From contig JBMOHS010000196.1 of the NCBI GenBank assembly GCA_049317725.1, forward strand, positions 1-6,855: a stretch of 6,855 nt of DNA, given 5' to 3'. The first letter of the stretch is position 1. Each line of letters opens with the position of its first letter. Under the pieces are notes generated by a model. It saw only the letters and a list, made by a program, of their open reading frames with translations. It ran no database searches and was not told the origin of the DNA. A program made the translations under genes and the position numbers. This DNA comes from CAIOZW01 sp049317725 (lineage in GTDB: Bacteria; Acidobacteriota; Blastocatellia; RBC074). Positions 1 to 6,855 of the stretch are shown here, one piece after another.

Positions 1-144
1 CCTTGAAAAAGTGACCCCAGAAATTGTAAATCTTGACTCGAACACGACCGGGGATTTGCTTGCCTCTACTCCTGAAGATAGCCGATTTTTTTCTTCAATA
101 AAAATATTTATAAAAAAGAATGCCTAAGAGTAAGAGGATGACCG

Positions 145-160
145 GGGGTTGGTCAACCCC
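145..160. repeat. Perfect 6-bp inverted repeat with 4-base loop
   Basis: The arms GGGGTT (145-150) and AACCCC (155-160) are perfectly complementary around the loop GGTC. The hairpin lies about 95 bases beyond the stop codon of the minus-strand secreted-protein gene. Read on the minus strand it is followed, after about 25 bases, by a T-run in the AT-rich island. That is too far for a canonical intrinsic terminator. It could still help end transcription from either side, or be chance. Confidence 0.3.
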
Positions 161-221
161 AATCAGCAAAGGAACGTCGCCATTCCCTCTCGGAGAGAGA
201 ATAGAGGCGCCAGAGTGTTGA

Positions 222-239
222 CCGAGGAGGGTGCCTCGG
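222..239 (-). terminator. Possible hairpin 3' of the minus-strand gene
   Basis: The arms CCGAGG (222-227) and CCTCGG (234-239) form a perfect six-base-pair GC-rich stem with a six-base loop. The stem begins 17 bases past the stop codon of the gene ending at 256. This is the expected place for a terminator, but no T-tract follows on the minus strand, so intrinsic termination is doubtful. It may instead be an RNA 3' stabilising stem or chance. Confidence 0.3.
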
Positions 240-255
240 GTGAGGACCAACTCGT

Positions 256-1416
256 CTACTCGATTAGCTGGATGAAGTAGCGACGGTTGTTGAGGAGGAT
301 CTGCTGGGGGGAGGCCCCCTGGCGGATGGGGTAGCTGGTGGTGCCAGCCTGTCCGATCAGCATCAAGACCGGGGAGCCTCCCTGAGTGATGACCTTCCAG
401 GAGCCGGTGTGGCGGTCGAGGCCACCATAGGTTCCCGTTCCCACTCCTCCCTGCGACATCATTCCGGTGTTGCTCTGGTAACGGTAGCTCCCATTGGCAT
501 CAAGCTGGATGTCGATCCGCTGGCTGCCATAGCTGTCTGTCTGGAGGAAGAGCAGTTTTTTTCCCCGAATACGATCAGCCCACTGGCGGGCGAGGGATGA
601 CTCCTTGCCCGCAGGAAACCGGGCACTGGCGGCGATCGCCTGTGCGATGGGGAGGAATGCGGGATTGGGAGAGAAGGCACCATAGTTGATTGTCACGACG
701 AGCCCACCGCCCTGAGGGGCGAAGACGGTGAGCAGCTCGAGGTTGACCGGTTGATTGCGGGCGGTCCCTTGGAAGAGCGCATAGGCGGTGGTCGAGTTGA
801 GCTTGCGCGCCTTGACGCGAATGCGGGTATTCTCCGATGGATTGTCGATGTCGGTAGCCTGTTGAAGGGCCTGATCGATGTTGCTCTCCTGGTGGCTGGA
901 GAGGGTGATGGTGACCGGCGTTCCGCTGTTCCGAAGGATGAATCCGCCATTCTCCGCGGTCGAAGTCCAACCCGAGGGAGCTTGGCAAGTGTAGACTCCC
1001 TGCGGATCCGCGAGCAGCGTGCCATCTGTCGATTGTGGGGGAGGAGGGTCCGGTGTGGGGGTCGCTTCCGAAGTGGTTGTCGAGAGGCTACCCCGGACGA
1101 TCGGGAGTTCGACGCCTTCGGAGAGGAGGGTGTAGCCCTCGCCGCGCTTGATGACCGAGAACGTGATCTTCCGCCCCTGGTAGGTGTACTCGCCTGTCAG
1201 AACTCCGGCCAAACGGAAGGCGGTCAGGGGATACGACTGGCCCTGATAGAGAAACTCCCCGTCATAGCCACGCCGGGCCTTTTCCAGCCGGAGTCCGAGG
1301 TCATACTGTTGGTTGTAAAACGACCCTTGGAATGGATCGTCTCCGGTCTGTGTCGCCGGTCCGGCCGTGCCAAGACTTGGCAGGGCAAGCAGGAGTAGCA
1401 GAATGGACAATCTCAT
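256..1416 (-). CDS. Secreted three-part beta-rich protein of unknown function
   Basis: The gene encodes 386 residues. I chose the ATG at 1416 over a TTG 23 codons upstream because GGGGAGA sits four bases before it and it begins a clean signal peptide: MRLS, a run of leucines, then a likely cut after LGTA (residue 18). Part one, about 28-110, is beta-rich with alternating Tyr/Gly patterns (YDGEFLYQGQ, TGEYTYQG). Such patterns recur in secreted planctomycete and myxobacterial proteins. A Thr/Pro-rich linker (111-133) with four prolines in a row follows. Part two, about 138-268, starts with an APSGW motif and includes a TVFAPQGGGLVVTINY strand, a pattern reminiscent of PsbP/DcrB-like domains. 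Part three, about 278-386, has a dGSYRYQS strand, a GSWKV strand and a terminal LLNNRRYF motif, like small lipocalin-type barrels. The fold assignments are from pattern memory and are weak. No catalytic residues stand out. The gene is divergent from the cytochrome operon. Export is well supported; the function is unknown. Confidence 0.85.
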   Translation of the reverse strand: MRLSILLLLLALPSLGTAGPATQTGDDPFQGSFYNQQYDLGLRLEKARRGYDGEFLYQGQSYPLTAFRLAGVLTGEYTYQGRKITFSVIKRGEGYTLLSEGVELPIVRGSLSTTTSEATPTPDPPPPQSTDGTLLADPQGVYTCQAPSGWTSTAENGGFILRNSGTPVTITLSSHQESNIDQALQQATDIDNPSENTRIRVKARKLNSTTAYALFQGTARNQPVNLELLTVFAPQGGGLVVTINYGAFSPNPAFLPIAQAIAASARFPAGKESSLARQWADRIRGKKLLFLQTDSYGSQRIDIQLDANGSYRYQSNTGMMSQGGVGTGTYGGLDRHTGSWKVITQGGSPVLMLIGQAGTTSYPIRQGASPQQILLNNRRYFIQLIE

Positions 1417-1420
1417 CAGT

Positions 1421-1427
1421 TCTCCCC
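1421..1427 (-). promoter_or_regulatory. Ribosome binding site that decides the start at 1416
   Basis: On the minus strand the sequence reads GGGGAGA, then four bases, then ATG. This is a good anti-Shine-Dalgarno match at normal spacing. It supports the ATG that begins the signal peptide, rather than the upstream TTG at 1485, which lacks comparable support. Confidence 0.7.
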
Positions 1428-1457
1428 GTGTTGGTGAAGTTGCGAGCCAATCTGCGG

Positions 1458-1485
1458 AGGATACCCTCGTCACTGGCAAAATCAA
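1458..1485 (-). promoter_or_regulatory. Candidate sigma-70-type promoter for the minus-strand gene
   Basis: On the minus strand TTGATT (1485-1480, four of six matches to the -35 consensus) is followed by a 16-base spacer and TATCCT (1463-1458, four of six matches to the -10 consensus). Transcription would begin near 1450 and give a leader of about 35 bases before the ATG at 1416. The match is modest, and planctomycete promoters often diverge from this consensus, so this is only a candidate. Confidence 0.25.
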
Positions 1486-1654
1486 GAACTTTCACACTGG
1501 GAGGGCTCGGGTCGACTTTTGAGATCGCGAGTAAAGCGGTCGTCTGCTTCACAAAGCAGTGGCTCTCTTGTAAAGTACTCCTCGTCCCCCCAAGGAATTT
1601 GCAGGTGTCATCGTTTGTCTCACGGTTTCCTATGGATCCTGCGATATTTGGTTG

Positions 1655-1690
1655 GTGGGGCTCGATCTGGCTGGATCAGGTTCAGCCCAC
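1655..1690. repeat. Imperfect inverted repeat in the operon leader region
   Basis: The left arm GTGGGGCT (1655-1662) pairs with the right arm AGCCCAC (1684-1690) with one bulged G. A competing inner stem, GGCTG (1669-1673) with CAGCC (1683-1687), uses part of the same right arm, so two mutually exclusive folds are possible. It lies about 120 bases before the operon's first start codon. It could be an operator or a leader RNA structure, but a repeat of this size can arise by chance in GC-rich DNA. Confidence 0.3.
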
Positions 1691-1796
1691 TCACCGCTCA
1701 AGAGGGATGATGGACGGCGGCGATTGTGACTGGTCAAGGGCAACGTCGGCGAGAGGACTCGATTGGGGCCGGTGGGGGCAGGGGATTTTGTGGAGC

Positions 1797-1800
1797 AGGA
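1797..1800 (+). promoter_or_regulatory. Ribosome binding site supporting the start at 1810
   Basis: AGGA lies nine bases before the ATG at 1810, preceded by a second purine-rich GGAG at 1792-1795. Together with the signal peptide that starts at this ATG, it favours 1810 over the upstream in-frame GTG at 1726. The extra 28 residues from that GTG are low-complexity Gly/Arg-rich and would bury the signal peptide. Confidence 0.6.
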
Positions 1801-1809
1801 CGAACGGGT

Positions 1810-5499
<3,690 letters not shown>

Positions 5500-5511
5500 G
5501 AACACCGCAGC

Positions 5512-5517
5512 AGGAGG
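5512..5517 (+). promoter_or_regulatory. Strong Shine-Dalgarno sequence for the DUF1552 gene
   Basis: A complete AGGAGG sits four bases before the ATG at 5522, inside the 22-base gap after the upstream stop codon. It is the strongest ribosome binding site in the window. It suggests that the second gene is translated by its own initiation rather than by coupling alone. Confidence 0.8.
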
Positions 5518-5521
5518 AACT

Positions 5522-6855
5522 ATGACAAACGCTTTCCGAATTGATCGCCGTGCTTTCCTGAAAGGGATTGGTGGCGCTACCCTCGCCCTGCCACTCCTCG
5601 ATGTCATGGGCGCTGAGACAACCGAACGCCTGCCGCGGCGCTTCTGTGCCCTCTACACCGCCAACGGGATGTCGCTGCCATTGAAGGATCACGGCATCTC
5701 TGAGTGGAGCTGGTTCCCGCAGGTCGCCGGGAATGGCCAGGTCGTCTTTGGCAAATCGACCGAGCCGCTGCTGCCCTTCCGTCAGCAGATCAGCTTCATG
5801 GGTGGGCTTTACCATCCGAATGGCCCGAAGGCCGACCCGCACACCTGCTCCGACATGTGGCTGACCGGTGCGCCGTTGCAAAATCCGAAACCCGGAACCT
5901 ACAACACGGCCGGACTCGATCAAGTGGTCGCGCTCCACACCAAGCAGCACTGCCGACAAGCTTCCCTGACCCTCTCGATCGACGCCGGCACCGGCTTTCT
6001 CTCGCGCACCGGGACCATCTCCTACAGCATTGAGGGCCGCGCCGTACCCGCGGAGAACAAGCCGCGCCGCGTCTTTGAGCGACTCTTTGCCAACGATCGG
6101 GGATCGCTCCAGACCGAGCACGAGCGGCTGCAGCGTCGCATCAAGCTCGTCGACGCCGTCGCCGAGAGCGCCCGGGCCCTCGACCAGAAGCTCGGCAAGA
6201 CCGATCGCGAGCGGATGGACCAGTACCTCACCTCTCTCAACGAAGTCGAGTCGAGGCTAGCCGCCTCCGAGAAGTGGATCGATATTCCGCTCAAACAGCA
6301 GGACTACTCCCATCTCCGCCTCGATGCCACCAATGAAGGTGATCCGGCCGAGTATTACCGGACGATGTTCGACCTGATTGCCCTCGCCTTCGATGCCGAC
6401 ATCACCCGCTCTGTCGCCTTCATGCTCAATCGGGAAGATGGCATGGGCATCAGCGACACCTTCCCGCTCCGGCTCGGCCTCTCCAAGACGCACCACAACC
6501 TCTCGCACGCCACCGACAAGGAGGGTCAGCTCGACTTCGCCAAGTATGACCTCTTTCTCAGTCAACTGCTTGCCCACTTCTTCGCGCGGATGAACGAGTA
6601 TAAGGATCGCCGCGGTACGCTCCTCGACAACACGATCGTGCTCTTCGGCAGCGGTGCCAGCACGACCCACAACCCGCACAATCTGCCGACGCTGATCGCT
6701 GGCGGTGCGAACATGGGGCTCAAGCATTGCGGATACTGGCGCGACGGCGAAACCCGGATGTCCAACGTCTATCTCAGCATCCTCCGCTCCTTGGGCATCG
6801 AACAGGAGTCGTTCTCTGACAGCACCGGGACGGTCAGCCACTCGATCTTCACCCA
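5522..6855 (+). CDS. DUF1552 family Tat-exported protein (3' end beyond window)
   Basis: The frame opens at ATG 5522 and stays open to the window edge: 444 full codons and no stop. Family members are usually about 420-470 residues, so little should be missing. The N-terminus is a twin-arginine signal, DRRAFLK at residues 8-14, followed by a weakly hydrophobic stretch (GIGGATLALPLL), so export in a folded state is likely. Family features include an early YTANGM segment (45-50), a PHTCSDMWLTG segment, and a long helical part (about 182-252) rich in Glu/Arg that could form a coiled coil. The conserved C-terminal block holds NTIVLFGSG (to 378), the His/Asn-rich HNPHNLPTLIAGG (383-395), MSNVYLSILRSLGI and DSTG. 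DUF1552 has no established activity. I recall it as similar to DUF1501, which is grouped with alkaline phosphatase-like folds, but no metal site can be assigned here. It lies 22 bases after the cytochrome-like gene in one operon, a pairing common in Planctomycetota. Confidence 0.96.
   Translation, partial: MTNAFRIDRRAFLKGIGGATLALPLLDVMGAETTERLPRRFCALYTANGMSLPLKDHGISEWSWFPQVAGNGQVVFGKSTEPLLPFRQQISFMGGLYHPNGPKADPHTCSDMWLTGAPLQNPKPGTYNTAGLDQVVALHTKQHCRQASLTLSIDAGTGFLSRTGTISYSIEGRAVPAENKPRRVFERLFANDRGSLQTEHERLQRRIKLVDAVAESARALDQKLGKTDRERMDQYLTSLNEVESRLAASEKWIDIPLKQQDYSHLRLDATNEGDPAEYYRTMFDLIALAFDADITRSVAFMLNREDGMGISDTFPLRLGLSKTHHNLSHATDKEGQLDFAKYDLFLSQLLAHFFARMNEYKDRRGTLLDNTIVLFGSGASTTHNPHNLPTLIAGGANMGLKHCGYWRDGETRMSNVYLSILRSLGIEQESFSDSTGTVSHSIFT

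Larger units (their letters stand above)
1..255. other. Non-coding left flank with AT-rich island
   Basis: No convincing gene is visible here. The first 60 bases are about 45% GC and the next 60 about 27% GC, far below the GC-rich genes to the right, with A/T runs at about 86-92 and 98-117. One plus-strand frame is open from the left edge (position 2) to a TAA at 125-127, giving 41 codons. It could be the tail of an upstream gene, but an open run of that length is not rare by chance and the peptide resembles nothing I recognise. The segment from 128 to 255 contains two short GC-rich inverted repeats (listed separately) lying beyond the stop codon of the minus-strand gene that ends at 256. Confidence 0.6.
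1417..1809. other. Divergent intergenic control region
   Basis: This 393-base stretch separates the minus-strand secreted-protein gene from the plus-strand cytochrome/DUF1552 operon, so it should hold promoters for both. Beyond the weak candidate promoter for the minus strand and the inverted repeat at 1655-1690, I see a perfect six-base-pair hairpin at 1544-1559 (CTGCTT, CACA loop, AAGCAG), which is short enough to be chance. I found no convincing sigma-54 site, no convincing -35/-10 pair for the plus strand and no recognisable riboswitch. Frames opening into it (a GTG at 1726 and a TTG at 1485) only extend the flanking genes upstream of better-supported starts. Confidence 0.7.

Noticed and set aside
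2..127. A 41-codon plus-strand frame open from the left edge to TAA
   Set aside because: It is short, partly AT-rich low complexity at its end, and has no recognisable motif. An open run of this length is expected fairly often by chance. It cannot be excluded as the tail of an upstream gene.
1544..1559. CTGCTT-CACA-AAGCAG hairpin in the intergenic region
   Set aside because: A six-base-pair stem with a four-base loop is expected about once by chance in a stretch of this size, and no T-tract or promoter element adjoins it.
1674..1683. GAACCTGATC on the minus strand, resembling part of the TPP riboswitch core
   Set aside because: The rest of the TPP aptamer is missing: there is no GCTGAGA segment upstream and no TAAT-to-GCG-AGGGA segment downstream. 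The site also lies about 260 bases from the gene it would control, which has no link to thiamine.
1726..1809. Upstream in-frame GTG start adding 28 residues to the DUF1592 protein
   Set aside because: The added residues are Gly/Arg-rich and would precede and bury the signal peptide. The ATG at 1810 has AGGA nine bases upstream and begins the export signal directly.

Overview
The window looks like chromosome from a GC-rich member of the Planctomycetota, or a relative in the PVC group. The reason is a tandem pair of genes: a very large secreted cytochrome-like protein carrying the DUF1587/DUF1595/DUF1592/DUF1588/DUF1585 set ('planctomycete cytochrome/PSD' family), followed directly by a DUF1552 protein. 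This pair is highly amplified in Planctomycetota and also occurs in Verrucomicrobiota, Acidobacteriota and Myxococcota, so the phylum is an inference.

Layout: positions 1-255 hold no convincing gene, only an AT-rich island (about 80-120) and two small hairpins beyond the end of the first gene. A minus-strand gene (256-1416) encodes a 386-residue secreted protein made of three beta-rich parts, with no named function. A 393-base non-coding stretch (1417-1809) separates it from the divergent plus-strand operon. The operon's first gene (1810-5499) encodes a 1229-residue DUF1592-type protein with two CxxCH haem-binding motifs and an inserted LamG/concanavalin A-like lectin domain. After 22 bases, with a strong Shine-Dalgarno sequence, comes a DUF1552 gene (5522 onward) that runs off the right edge with 444 codons visible.

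How they may work together: both operon products are exported, the cytochrome-like one by a Sec-type signal and the DUF1552 one by a twin-arginine signal. They are therefore likely to act together in the periplasm or at the cell surface. The LamG domain suggests that the large protein contacts a glycan or other surface ligand, and the CxxCH motifs suggest covalent haem and electron transfer. The biochemical activity of this family pair is not established as far as I know. The divergent gene product is also secreted and could share the control region, but nothing in its sequence ties it to the pair.

I found no RNA genes, CRISPR arrays, insertion sequences or phage genes. The window is mostly an ordinary planctomycete locus. 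Its most unusual points are the LamG insertion, the two different export routes within one operon, and the uncharacterised three-part secreted protein.
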